Part shown: positions 43,195 through 52,117 of the stretch, one piece after another
How the letters are laid out: the number at the start of each line of letters is the position of its first letter
Numbering within the stretch: position 1 is the stretch's first letter
Assembly (NCBI RefSeq): GCF_000833025.1
Contig: NZ_CP010817.1
Coordinates: 868,001 to 932,000 of the forward strand
Reading direction: 5' to 3'
Source of the DNA: Myroides profundi
Lineage (GTDB): Bacteria > Bacteroidota > Bacteroidia > Flavobacteriales > Flavobacteriaceae
Length of the DNA stretch: 64,000 nt
The notes under the pieces: model-generated
Database searches by the model: none
What the model saw: only the letters and a program-made list of their open reading frames with translations
What the model was told of the DNA's origin: nothing
Made by a program: the position numbers and the translations under genes

Positions 43195-44715
43195 CTAGCA
43201 GTCAGAGCATTTAAGGGTAGAGTCCTCTTGCATCTCATACCAATGCGCTCCAGCTGTAAGTGTCTCGTTTGATTTTATCAATGCTTTTACTGGTTCGCTG
43301 ATGTATACTTTTTTTCCTTTTGGGATATAAATAGTGTATACTATTTTGGCATTTTTAGTATCTGCATTTGTTTTGTTTTCTGGAAATAGATTGTTAGAAA
43401 TGATTAATTGATTTCCTTCTTGATTTAAGTTGGTTAAGTTCAAATCTATCTCTATGATCTTGTTTTTCTTTTTATTGATAGTAAAGTCTTTAACTTCTGA
43501 AGTACCGTATATCTCGTTTTGAAATGTAGGTAAGAACTCTATTTCGATAGGTAAAAGAGAGTTGATCTCTTTTACTTCAAACCCTTCCGTTTTTGACTTA
43601 TCTGATTTAAAATAATCCTCTGTTACTAATGTGATTTTGATTTCATCAGTAGCCTCATCAAAGCTGAATTCTGAGGTAGCCTTAGCAGACTCTGTATATT
43701 CAGTTCTATAGATGTGTCGTGATTCATAGTTTTTAGCATTTAAGAATGGTATAGAGAATAAACCTAAAGAAATAAACCACAGTAGTAATAACCCAATTAT
43801 GATAAGGGCTACATACTTAATGTTAGTATAGATCATGCGTAACCCTATAATTAACAATCCGATGAAAGGAAGGGTAACTAAAGAAGTTAGTAATAAGGTA
43901 CTCACCCAAAATGGATAAACTCCTGCAGAAAGTAAAGGAAATTCAGAACCTATTTCTTCTAAGATAATTTCTTTATTAATCAAAGCTGCAGAGATACCAA
44001 TTATGCTTGAAAATATTGACAATACACTTATGATGATAAAGAAGATACCGATGATATTTAGGATTATTTTACCACTGCGTTCACCAGCTCTTTTCGTTTG
44101 ATTTTTGATATGCTCGTAGTCTACGTCATTGATTTTGCTCGTTACATAATTAACATTTTCCATTACCTTTTTCTCAATAGTAGAGATGTTTATAGGCTCT
44201 CTTTTCATTTCTAAGATCTGAGAAGTAGTCTTCGCTTCTGGTACGATAATCCATAAGATAAGGTATAATAAAACTCCTGTTCCGTAGAATAATACTAATA
44301 TCATAAAGATAATTCTCATCCATACCGTGTCTATCTTAAAGTAGTGACCTAGACCAGCTAATACTCCACCTACCATAGCATTCTCACCATCTCGGTATAG
44401 TTTTTTGGTGCCTGTGTAGACATATTTAGTCTCTGTTTTTGCAGTTGGTTCTTCATCTATTATATAGTCTTCTGGACTTCCCATAATAGAGATTACTCTG
44501 TCTACGTCAGCTATTGTGATTACTTGATTAGAGTCTGTAATATTCTCAGAGAATAGTTCTGCTATTCTGATTTCAATATCATGAATGATTTCGTCCTGTT
44601 CTTCTTTAGGAAACGAACGTTTGATTGCCTTTAGATATTGATCTAGTTTTAGATAAGCATTTTCATCTATGTGAAAAACTGATCCTGCTATATTGATTGT
44701 AAGTGTTTTATTCAT
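43195..44715 (-). CDS. PspC domain membrane protein
   Basis: A 506-residue membrane protein. Residues 1-85 form a soluble start with MGSPEDYI near the end; the PspC domain follows (about 100-165: LYRDGENAMVGGVLAGLGHY and a helix with WIIVPEA). Further helices are at about 215-240, 265-290 and 300-325, then an extracytoplasmic strand-rich domain. PspC proteins of this form are partnered with PadR-type regulators and respond to envelope stress. The start overlaps the padR-type stop by 8 bases. The protein ends with CSDC, an unusual Cys pair. Confidence 0.9.
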   Translation of the reverse strand: MNKTLTINIAGSVFHIDENAYLKLDQYLKAIKRSFPKEEQDEIIHDIEIRIAELFSENITDSNQVITIADVDRVISIMGSPEDYIIDEEPTAKTETKYVYTGTKKLYRDGENAMVGGVLAGLGHYFKIDTVWMRIIFMILVLFYGTGVLLYLILWIIVPEAKTTSQILEMKREPINISTIEKKVMENVNYVTSKINDVDYEHIKNQTKRAGERSGKIILNIIGIFFIIISVLSIFSSIIGISAALINKEIILEEIGSEFPLLSAGVYPFWVSTLLLTSLVTLPFIGLLIIGLRMIYTNIKYVALIIIGLLLLWFISLGLFSIPFLNAKNYESRHIYRTEYTESAKATSEFSFDEATDEIKITLVTEDYFKSDKSKTEGFEVKEINSLLPIEIEFLPTFQNEIYGTSEVKDFTINKKKNKIIEIDLNLTNLNQEGNQLIISNNLFPENKTNADTKNAKIVYTIYIPKGKKVYISEPVKALIKSNETLTAGAHWYEMQEDSTLKCSDC

Positions 44716-45049
44716 CGTTCATTTTTTTAGTAGTTATTTCTTTTACTGCGTTAGCTAACTCATACCATGTTTTAGCTAATTCATCTAAAAATAATTCTCC
44801 TTTTTCGGTTAGCTTGTAGTATTTGCGTGGAGGTCCAGAACTGGACTCTTCCCATCTATAAGCTAGGTAATCATCATTTTTTAATCTAGTTAGTAAAGGA
44901 TATACTGTACCTTCTACCACTACCAACTTGACGCTTTTTAATTCGTCTAGTATTTCTGAGGTATAACAATCTCTCTCTTTAAGAATAGAAAGAATGCAAA
45001 ACTCTAAAATACCTTTTCGCATTTGAGCTTTTGTGTTTTCTATATTCAT
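44708..45049 (-). CDS. PadR family transcriptional regulator
   Basis: A 113-residue winged-helix regulator. Typical motifs: QMRKGILEFCILSILKERDCY at the start and EGTVYPLLTRLKNDDYL for the recognition helix and wing, then SSGPPRKYYKLTEKG. It lies directly upstream of the PspC gene with an 8-base overlap, so it is co-expressed and probably represses the pair in the absence of envelope stress. Promoter -7 box TATCTTTG at 45077-45084 (minus). Confidence 0.93.
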   Translation of the reverse strand: MNIENTKAQMRKGILEFCILSILKERDCYTSEILDELKSVKLVVVEGTVYPLLTRLKNDDYLAYRWEESSSGPPRKYYKLTEKGELFLDELAKTWYELANAVKEITTKKMNDE

Positions 45050-45076
45050 GGTAATAGTGTTTCTTATTTTCTATAG

Positions 45077-45084
45077 CAAAGATA
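45077..45084 (-). promoter_or_regulatory. -7 element for the padR-pspC pair
   Basis: TATCTTTG on the minus strand, 27 bases before the PadR ATG. Confidence 0.45.
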
Positions 45085-45201
45085 TATCTAAAGGAAGGTA
45101 CTTTGTATTGCATAGTACTGTTTTTTAACACAGAATTAACTTTTGTTAAATTTATGTTAGGGATAAACATTTTTTGTATATTTAGTAAAAATCTAAGTTT
45201 T

Positions 45202-45663
45202 ATGAAGTTTAACGTATCGAATATTAATAAGTTTTTGTTTTTTAAATTGCCATCTGCTTATTGGACAGGTGTGCGTATGAAAGAAATATCTGATGTAAGG
45301 GCAGTTACAACTGTTAAGCATGGTTGGAAAAATCAGAATCCATTTAATTCCATGTACTTTGCTGTACAGGCTATGGCAGCAGAATTATCTACAGGAGCAC
45401 TAGTTATGCGTAAGATTGCAGAGAGTGGAGAGAAAATATCTATGCTAGTAGCCAATAATAATAGTAGTTTTACCAAGAAGGCAACGGGGCGCATCTTTTT
45501 TGAATGTGTAGATGGAGCCTTATTAGATGAAGCAATAAAGAAAACAATAGATACTGGTGAGGGAGTGACTGTATGGATGAAGAGCATTGGAAGAAATGCG
45601 GATGGTGATCAGGTGTCTGTTATGAACTTTGAATGGACATTAAAAATAAGAAGTAAAAAATAA
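45202..45663 (+). CDS. DUF4442 (hotdog-fold thioesterase-like) protein
   Basis: A 153-residue protein of the DUF4442 group within the hotdog superfamily, related to PaaI thioesterases. The segment NPFNSMYFAVQAMAAELSTG (about 46-65) is the family signature. The ATG at 45202 is chosen because the frame upstream, open to 45103, encodes an unlikely Phe/Ile-rich stretch over the promoter region. Its stop codon overlaps the next gene's start (TAATG). Substrate unknown. Confidence 0.85.
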   Translation: MKFNVSNINKFLFFKLPSAYWTGVRMKEISDVRAVTTVKHGWKNQNPFNSMYFAVQAMAAELSTGALVMRKIAESGEKISMLVANNNSSFTKKATGRIFFECVDGALLDEAIKKTIDTGEGVTVWMKSIGRNADGDQVSVMNFEWTLKIRSKK

Positions 45664-46565
45664 TGAAGGTACTGATAACAGGTGCTACTGGTTTTATCGG
45701 GAGTAGAGTAACTCAATCTCTAATCAATCAAGGTCATGAAGTACATTACCTTACGCGTTCTTTAGGAAAGAATGAAGTAAAGGGTGCAAAAGGATTTGTA
45801 TGGGATCCTTATAAGGGAGAAATCGATATTTCTTGTTTAGAAGGAGTAGACGCTATTATTCATCTTGCGGGGTCCAGTATAGCCGATTCTTGGTCTAAGG
45901 CTGGTAAGAAGTTAATATTGGATAGCCGTATTATACCAACTGCTTTTCTGTATCAAGTACTGAAAGAAAATACGCACCAGATAAAACATATTATTGGGGC
46001 ATCTGCTATCGGTATTTACAGTAATATAGCTGAGGTACAAGATGAAGAACATTATCAAAAAGCTACTAACTTCTTAGGAAATGTAGTAGAACAATGGGAA
46101 AGAGGTAATTTAGCTTTTAGAGAATTGGGAATTAAGGTGAGTCTTGTGCGTATAGGTTTAGTATTAGATTTGCATGAGTGCGCATTAGCTACGATGATAA
46201 AACCTGTTAGATTATGGTTAGGAGCACCTATTGGTACAGGGAAGCAGTATTATTCTTGGATTCATATTGATGATTTAGTAAACTTGTTTGTCTATGTCTT
46301 AGAGCGTGGGCTAGAGGGAATTTATAATGGCGTAGCTCCAGAGCCTTTGACGAATAGAGCGTTTACAAATAGTTTAGGGGAAGCAATGGGGAAGCCTATT
46401 TGGCTACCTGCTATACCAGAAAGCGTTATTCGAGTAGCTCTAGGAGAAAAAGCAATCTTAGTAACGGAAGGACAAAAAGTAAGTAGTGAAAAGATTATCA
46501 GTTCAGGATTTGATTTTAAATTTAAGACGTTAAAAGCGGCTTTAAAGGACTTTTTTAAAGGATAA
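45663..46565 (+). CDS. TIGR01777 family NAD(P)-binding epimerase-like protein
   Basis: A 300-residue member of the extended short-chain dehydrogenase group TIGR01777 (also YfcH/SDR39U1). The nucleotide loop is ITGATGFIGSRV at residues 4-15. The central HLAGSSIADSWSKAGKK and the active-site-like SAIGIYS replace the usual YxxxK by a degenerate form, as in the family. The C-terminal YNGVAPEPLTNRAFT segment is conserved. Reaction unknown. Co-expressed with the DUF4442 gene via a one-base overlap and ended by a terminator. Confidence 0.9.
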   Translation: MKVLITGATGFIGSRVTQSLINQGHEVHYLTRSLGKNEVKGAKGFVWDPYKGEIDISCLEGVDAIIHLAGSSIADSWSKAGKKLILDSRIIPTAFLYQVLKENTHQIKHIIGASAIGIYSNIAEVQDEEHYQKATNFLGNVVEQWERGNLAFRELGIKVSLVRIGLVLDLHECALATMIKPVRLWLGAPIGTGKQYYSWIHIDDLVNLFVYVLERGLEGIYNGVAPEPLTNRAFTNSLGEAMGKPIWLPAIPESVIRVALGEKAILVTEGQKVSSEKIISSGFDFKFKTLKAALKDFFKG

Positions 46566-46591
46566 AGAAGAAGTACAATAGATAATGATAG

Positions 46592-46626
46592 AAGGAAACT
46601 TTAGGATGCTAGAGTTTCCTTTTTTT
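46592..46626 (+). terminator. Terminator after the TIGR01777 gene
   Basis: AAGGAAACT (46592-46600) with AGTTTCCTT (46613-46621), then TTTTT. 27 bases beyond the stop. Confidence 0.7.
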
Positions 46627-46701
46627 ATGGAGTGTGATATAAATCGCTATTTTGAGTGAATAAGTGAGGTAATTAGCACGAATATAGCTTAATAATGAAA
46701 A

Positions 46702-46714
46702 TGTCATAATGACA
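46702..46714. promoter_or_regulatory. Small palindrome upstream of grpE
   Basis: TGTCA-TAA-TGACA, 68 bases before the grpE start. Possible regulator site; no CIRCE element is present. Confidence 0.35.
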
Positions 46715-46781
46715 GATTGACTAAGTTGGCAAAGGATTTGCTATGAAGTTAGCAGTTAATAAGAATAATAAATACACAATC

Positions 46782-47333
46782 ATGAGTACTGAAAATAAAG
46801 ATATAAATAAAGAACAAGAAGAAATTCAACAAGAAGTAGTACAAGATACTGCTGAAGCACAAGAGAACGTAGAGCAAGAAGTGAAGAGTGCCGAAGAATT
46901 ACTTGCTGAACAATTAGCAAGTGAAAAAGATAAAAACTTACGTTTGTTTGCTGAATTTGAGAACTTTAGAAAGCGTACTGCTAAAGAGCGTTTAGAGCTT
47001 TTAAGTACTGCTAGTGAAGGTGTGATGTTATCTTTATTGCCTGTGTTAGATGATTTTAACCGTGCTATTATAGAATTAGAGAAACATGGAGATAGTGATC
47101 ATCTTACAGGGATTAAGTTAATCGCTACTAAGTTTACAGATACATTATCTAGCAAAGGGTTAGTAGAGGTAGAGATAAAGGCAGGAGATGACTTTAATGC
47201 CGATTTGTCAGAAGCTGTGACACAAATTCCTGCAGGAGATGAGATGAAAGGTAAAGTGGTAGACGTTATAGAAAGAGGATATAAACTAGGAGAGAAGGTT
47301 ATTCGTTTCCCTAAAGTAGTTATAGGACAGTAA
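46782..47333 (+). CDS. grpE: Nucleotide exchange factor GrpE
   Basis: Co-chaperone releasing ADP from DnaK. A Gln/Glu-rich long helix (residues about 1-85, coiled coil) is followed by FENFRKRTAKERLELLSTASE, the family signature of the head region, and by the C-terminal beta domain with RGYKLGEKVIRFPKVVIGQ. The ATG at 46782 (MSTENKDINK) fits a normal GrpE start; the upstream ATG at 46743 would add 13 untypical residues. dnaJ follows after 33 bases; dnaK is not in the window. Confidence 0.94.
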   Translation: MSTENKDINKEQEEIQQEVVQDTAEAQENVEQEVKSAEELLAEQLASEKDKNLRLFAEFENFRKRTAKERLELLSTASEGVMLSLLPVLDDFNRAIIELEKHGDSDHLTGIKLIATKFTDTLSSKGLVEVEIKAGDDFNADLSEAVTQIPAGDEMKGKVVDVIERGYKLGEKVIRFPKVVIGQ

Positions 47334-47366
47334 TCTTTCTAAAATAGGAAGTAAAAGACAGTAAAG

Positions 47367-48491
47367 ATGAAAAAAGATTATTACGAAATATTAGGTATTG
47401 ATAAAGGTGCAGATGCTGCAGCTATAAAGAAAGCATACCGTAAGAAAGCAATTGAGTTTCACCCTGATAAGAATCCTGGAGATAAAGAAGCAGAAGAGAA
47501 GTTCAAAGAAGCAGCTGAGGCTTATGAAGTATTAAGTGATGCGGATAAGAAAGCGAGATATGACCAATATGGACATGCAGCATTCGAAGGCGGAGGTGGC
47601 TTCGGCGGTGGAGGTCATATGAATATGGATGATATCTTCAGTCAGTTCGGAGACATCTTTGGTAGTGCATTCGGAGGCGGAGGCTTTGGTGGCTTTGGCG
47701 GAGGTGGCGGAGGTCAACGCAGAGTGAAAGGAACTAGCTTACGTATAAAAGTGAAGTTGACTTTAGAAGATATCGCTAATGGAGTAGAGAAAAAAATAAA
47801 AGTAAAACGCAAAGTTCAAGCAGATGGGGTTACTTATAAAACGTGTCCTACCTGTAATGGTACAGGGCAAGTAATGCGAGTAGCTAATACTGTGTTTGGA
47901 CGTATGCAAACAGCTTCTCCTTGTAATAGTTGTCAAGGAAGTGGTCAAGTAATGGATCACAAACCTGCTGGAGCGGATAATGATGGTATGATTGTAAGCG
48001 ATGAGACTGTATCAATCAAAATACCTGCAGGTGTAGCAGATGGTATGCAACTGAAGGTATCTGGAAAAGGAAATGAAGCACCAGGTAAGAATAGTATACC
48101 AGGAGACTTATTAGTAGTAATAGAAGAATTAGAACACGATACATTACAACGTGAAGGAGATAATCTTCATTATGATTTATACATAAGTTTTGCAGAAGCA
48201 GCTCTTGGAGGAAGTAAAGAAATTGATTCGGTAACAGGACGTGTACGTATCAAATTAGAAGAAGGAATTCAGTCTGGTAAGATTTTACGCCTAAAAGGTA
48301 AGGGGTTACCAAGCTTAAATAGTTACGGAAATGGTGATTTGTTAGTACATATTAATGTATGGACACCTAAAAAGTTGAACAAAGAGCAAAAAGAATTCTT
48401 TGAACAAATGCTTGAGGATCAAAACTTTAAACCAAGTCCGACTAAAAATGACAAATCTTTTTTTGAAAAAGTGAAAGAAATGTTTTCTTGA
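47367..48491 (+). CDS. dnaJ: Chaperone DnaJ
   Basis: Hsp40 partner of DnaK, 374 residues. J domain at residues 1-70 with the HPD motif (EFHPDKNPG), a Gly/Phe-rich linker (75-120), a zinc region, and two C-terminal substrate-binding beta domains. The zinc region holds only two CxxCxGxG repeats, CPTCNGTG and CNSCQGSG, where most DnaJ proteins have four; this is a reduced form I associate with flavobacteria. It makes an operon with grpE and ends at a strong terminator 70 bases later. Confidence 0.95.
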   Translation: MKKDYYEILGIDKGADAAAIKKAYRKKAIEFHPDKNPGDKEAEEKFKEAAEAYEVLSDADKKARYDQYGHAAFEGGGGFGGGGHMNMDDIFSQFGDIFGSAFGGGGFGGFGGGGGGQRRVKGTSLRIKVKLTLEDIANGVEKKIKVKRKVQADGVTYKTCPTCNGTGQVMRVANTVFGRMQTASPCNSCQGSGQVMDHKPAGADNDGMIVSDETVSIKIPAGVADGMQLKVSGKGNEAPGKNSIPGDLLVVIEELEHDTLQREGDNLHYDLYISFAEAALGGSKEIDSVTGRVRIKLEEGIQSGKILRLKGKGLPSLNSYGNGDLLVHINVWTPKKLNKEQKEFFEQMLEDQNFKPSPTKNDKSFFEKVKEMFS

Positions 48492-48559
48492 TTGAAAATA
48501 AGTTATACATTTGTAGGACACTTATTAAACAGTGGATTTTCTTTTTCATAGCAATTTTT

Positions 48560-48596
48560 CCCAACCTTATTTATCCAAATAAGGTTGGGTTTTTTT
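48560..48596 (+). terminator. grpE-dnaJ terminator
   Basis: 13-bp perfect stem (48560-48572 with 48577-48589), ATCC loop, T7 tail. Strongest terminator in the window. Confidence 0.88.
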
Positions 48597-48677
48597 ATGC
48601 CATATCGAAAATAACTGTCCCCATTCTCCCGTTTTCAAATATTTACTTATTTTTACAGAAATTAATTGAATTCACCG

Positions 48678-49598
48678 ATGCAATCTATATTAGAAGTAAA
48701 GGATGTGGTAAAGACATATTCTGATAAAACAGCATTAAATAAAGTATCTCTCACTGTACCTAAGGGTACAATCTATGGTCTTTTAGGACCTAATGGTGCA
48801 GGTAAAACTTCTTTAATCCGTATAATAAATCAAATCACTTATCCAGACTCAGGGCAAATCTTACTAGATGGAGAACCTCTAAGTCCAAGACATATTCAAG
48901 ATATAGGCTATATGCCTGAAGAAAGAGGTCTGTATAAAACTATGAAAGTAGGAGAGCAGGCTATGTACTTGGCTCAATTAAAAGGATTGTCTAAAGCTGA
49001 AGCTAAACGTCAATTAGATTATTGGTTTGATAAACTAGATATCAAGGGATGGTGGAATAAAAAGATTCAAGAGCTGTCAAAAGGAATGGCTCAGAAGATA
49101 CAATTTGTGGTAACGGTGTTACACGAGCCTAAACTGCTTATCTTAGATGAGCCATTCTCAGGATTTGACCCAGTTAATGCAAATATCATAAAAGATGAAA
49201 TCCTAGAGTTAAAAGAAAAAGGTACTACTATCATATTCTCTACTCACCGTATGGAAAGTGTGGAAGAGATGTGTGACTATATTGCATTGATTAATAAATC
49301 CAACAAACTAATAGAAGGTAAGTTAGTAGATGTGAAAAGAGAACATAGAACGAACTTATATCAAGTAGGCGTATTAAGTGATAATGTCGAGCGTTTGTTT
49401 TTAGAATTGAGTGATAAGTTTAAGTTTGAGAGTACTCGTTTTAAATCACTGAATAACGAAGTACAGTTAGAAGTGGACTTAGGTACAAAAATGCCTAATG
49501 AGTTATTAAATATCTTGTCAGTGAATGGACAGGTAACTCACTTCGTAGAAAAATTACCAACTGTAAACGATATTTTTATTCAATCTGTAAGTAAGTAA
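48678..49598 (+). CDS. ABC transporter ATP-binding protein (ABC-2 type exporter)
   Basis: A 306-residue ATPase. Walker A GPNGAGKTS, signature LSKGMAQKI, Walker B LLILDEPFSGFDP and the H-loop STHRMESVEEM are intact. The C-terminal 75 residues after the nucleotide domain are the DUF4162 extension found in NatA-like ATPases of ABC-2 exporters. The ATG at 48678 is used since the earlier TTG at 48666 adds only four residues. The permease gene follows after 1 base. Substrate unknown; lipids, sodium and peptides are all possible in this class. Confidence 0.92.
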   Translation: MQSILEVKDVVKTYSDKTALNKVSLTVPKGTIYGLLGPNGAGKTSLIRIINQITYPDSGQILLDGEPLSPRHIQDIGYMPEERGLYKTMKVGEQAMYLAQLKGLSKAEAKRQLDYWFDKLDIKGWWNKKIQELSKGMAQKIQFVVTVLHEPKLLILDEPFSGFDPVNANIIKDEILELKEKGTTIIFSTHRMESVEEMCDYIALINKSNKLIEGKLVDVKREHRTNLYQVGVLSDNVERLFLELSDKFKFESTRFKSLNNEVQLEVDLGTKMPNELLNILSVNGQVTHFVEKLPTVNDIFIQSVSK

Positions 49599-49599
49599 T

Positions 49600-50913
49600 A
49601 TGAATATACTACCATTAATAATAAAAAGAGAGTTCATTGCTAAAGTGCGCAATAAGTCGTTTATCGTAATGACTTTCGTTAGTCCTATATTTTTTGTTTT
49701 GCTAACTGTATTTATTGCTTATCTAAGCAGTATGAAAGGGGAGGTAAAGAAAATAGCTATTCACGATGAGAGTGGATTATTTGTAACTCAGTTTGAAAGT
49801 AATGAAGCTTTTGAATATCAAGATTTATCCGCAGTAGATCTAGATATTCTTAAAGAGGGAGTGAAAGAGGAAAAGTACGAAGGGATAGTCTATGTTCCGA
49901 AGTCTGATAATATAGGAGATTATCAAGAAAGTGTAACTTATATTTCTAATGAAAGTCCTAGTCTAAGTTTTGTTAGCAAAGTAGAGTTATTGTTAGGAGA
50001 TAAGATAACACATATCAATTTAGAACAAAGTGGAATCGATATCTCTGTGATAGATAAAGCTAAAGCAGATGTAAACTTAAAACTAGTGAAAGCAGATGGA
50101 GAAGCTACTGTAAAAGGGCTTAATGAAATTAAGATTATTATCGGTGGGTTATTTGGATACTTTATCATGATGTTTATTATTATCTATGGAAATATGGTGA
50201 TGCGTTCTGTGATAGAAGAAAAGACAAACCGTATTATAGAAATTATTATTTCATCTGTAAAGCCTTTTCAGTTGATGATGGGGAAAATAGTGGGAACATC
50301 TATGGCAGGGTTGCTACAATTCCTTATCTGGGGAGTAGTAGGAGCCATTCTATTAGGTGTAGCAAGTAGTGTATTAGGTATCAATGCTATGCCAGGAGCA
50401 GGAAGTGCTGAAGCTATGCAAGCTGCTAATGGGATGATTTCGAATGAAATAATGTTCGATGTACAGAACTATGTGAGTGAGATATTAAGTTTGCCTTTGA
50501 TTTCTCTGTTTATCTATTTCATCATTTTCTTTATTGGAGGTTATTTCTTATATAGTTCATTATATGCAGCTATTGGAGCTGCTGTAGATAATGAAACAGA
50601 TACTCAACAGTTCTTATTACCTATTTTATTGCCTTTAATGTTAGGTGTGTATATTGGTTTCTTTACTGTAATGAAGGATCCTCATGGGACAGTAGCTACT
50701 GTGTTTTCTATGATTCCATTTACATCTCCGATTGTTATGTTGATGAGAATACCTTTCGGTGTACCTTTGTGGGAAGTTATAGTGTCAATTATTATTCTAT
50801 TTCTTACCTTTATACTAGTAGTATGGATAGCGGCTAAGATATATCGTATTGGAGTGTTAATGTACGGAAAGAGACCTTCATGGAAAGAGCTTTATAAGTG
50901 GCTTAAATACTAG
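49600..50913 (+). CDS. ABC-2 type permease (NatB-like)
   Basis: A 437-residue membrane protein. The first helix (about 20-42) is followed by an extracytoplasmic domain of 130 residues, then five further helices (about 180-205, 225-250, 295-320, 340-365, 390-415). The N-terminal LIIKREFIAKVRNKSFIVMT and the cytoplasmic VIEEKTNRIIEIIISSVKPF are NatB/ABC-2 signatures. Partner of the ATPase 1 base upstream. A two-gene exporter followed by regulatory-type genes in the same unit. Confidence 0.93.
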   Translation: MNILPLIIKREFIAKVRNKSFIVMTFVSPIFFVLLTVFIAYLSSMKGEVKKIAIHDESGLFVTQFESNEAFEYQDLSAVDLDILKEGVKEEKYEGIVYVPKSDNIGDYQESVTYISNESPSLSFVSKVELLLGDKITHINLEQSGIDISVIDKAKADVNLKLVKADGEATVKGLNEIKIIIGGLFGYFIMMFIIIYGNMVMRSVIEEKTNRIIEIIISSVKPFQLMMGKIVGTSMAGLLQFLIWGVVGAILLGVASSVLGINAMPGAGSAEAMQAANGMISNEIMFDVQNYVSEILSLPLISLFIYFIIFFIGGYFLYSSLYAAIGAAVDNETDTQQFLLPILLPLMLGVYIGFFTVMKDPHGTVATVFSMIPFTSPIVMLMRIPFGVPLWEVIVSIIILFLTFILVVWIAAKIYRIGVLMYGKRPSWKELYKWLKY

Positions 50914-50941
50914 TGTTATAAATTGCTTTGAATTATAATAT

Positions 50942-52114
50942 ATGGGGAAAACATCTAAAATATTAATAGTAGAAGATGAAGCTGCTATTCGTAGAGTGTT
51001 AGTAAAGATTCTAGAAGAAGAGTCTTCTGAGTATGTAGTAGACGCTGCTGAGAATGGAGAAGAGGCATTACAAAAGATAACAGGTGAAGATTATGATTTA
51101 GTAATCTCGGATATCAAGATGCCTAAGATGGATGGTGAGGAACTGTTAGTGGCAGCTAAAAAGATAAAGCCAGATACAGTATTCGTAATGATATCTGGAC
51201 ATGGAGATTTAGAGACTGCTGTAAATACAATGCGTCTAGGTGCTTTTGACTATATTTCAAAACCACCTGATTTAAATAGGTTATTAACTACAGTAAGAAA
51301 TGCTTTAGATACTAGTAAGCTAGTAGTAGAGAATACAATCTTAAAGAAAAAAGTAGGGAAGAAATATGAGATGATAGGAAATAGTGAACCTATCAGTCAG
51401 ATAAAAGATATTATCGAAAAAGTAGCTCCTACAGAAGCAAGAGTATTGATAACGGGACCTAATGGTACAGGAAAAGAATTAGTGGCTCATCAGATACATT
51501 TGCAAAGTAATCGCGCTCAAAATATGTTAGTAGAAGTGAATTGCGCTGCTATTCCTTCAGAGTTAATAGAGAGCGAATTATTCGGGCATGTAAAAGGAGC
51601 TTTTACTTCTGCTGTAAAAGATAGACCAGGTAAATTTGAGCAAGCTAATCATGGAACTATATTTCTAGATGAAATAGGGGATATGAGCCTGTCTGCTCAA
51701 GCAAAAGTGCTTCGAGCATTACAAGAGAATGTGATTACACGTGTGGGAGCAGAAAAAGATTTGAAAGTAGATGTGCGTGTTATTGCGGCTACGAATAAAG
51801 ATCTTAGGAAAGAAATAGAGGAAGGACGCTTCAGAGAGGATTTATATCATCGCTTAGCTGTTATTTTAATCAAAGTACCTGCATTAAACGACCGTAGAGA
51901 TGATATTCCTTTATTAACGGATCATTTTGTCAGTCAAATAGCCAAAGAGCAAGGAACAGCTCCAAAAGTGTTTAGTAGTGAAGCTATCGAATTGTTACAA
52001 CAGTATGACTGGACTGGTAATATCCGTGAGTTGAGAAACATAATAGAAAGATTAATAATATTAGGAGGCAAGGAAGTTTCGAAACAAGATGTCGAGATGT
52101 TTGCAAATAAATAG
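50942..52114 (+). CDS. Receiver-AAA+ response regulator without DNA-binding domain
   Basis: A 390-residue NtrC-type protein. The receiver domain (residues 5-120) has the phosphorylated D57 (SDIKMPKMDG) and the acidic pair EDE at 11-13, with K107 as conserved lysine. The AAA+ domain follows: Walker A GPNGTGKE (172-179), the sigma-54 loop GAFTSA (219-224; most members read GAFTGA), Walker B FLDEIGDM and the RELRN sensor. The Fis-type helix-turn-helix usually at the end is missing: the protein stops 20 residues after RELRN. It would activate sigma-54 from solution, or work in another way. No sensor kinase is in the neighbourhood. Confidence 0.9.
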   Translation: MGKTSKILIVEDEAAIRRVLVKILEEESSEYVVDAAENGEEALQKITGEDYDLVISDIKMPKMDGEELLVAAKKIKPDTVFVMISGHGDLETAVNTMRLGAFDYISKPPDLNRLLTTVRNALDTSKLVVENTILKKKVGKKYEMIGNSEPISQIKDIIEKVAPTEARVLITGPNGTGKELVAHQIHLQSNRAQNMLVEVNCAAIPSELIESELFGHVKGAFTSAVKDRPGKFEQANHGTIFLDEIGDMSLSAQAKVLRALQENVITRVGAEKDLKVDVRVIAATNKDLRKEIEEGRFREDLYHRLAVILIKVPALNDRRDDIPLLTDHFVSQIAKEQGTAPKVFSSEAIELLQQYDWTGNIRELRNIIERLIILGGKEVSKQDVEMFANK

Positions 52115-52117
52115 AAT

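Noticed and set aside
46640..46700. CIRCE-like element upstream of grpE (GAGTG and TTAGCAC pieces)
   Set aside because: The half-sites are in the wrong order and spacing for TTAGCACTC-N9-GAGTGCTAA.
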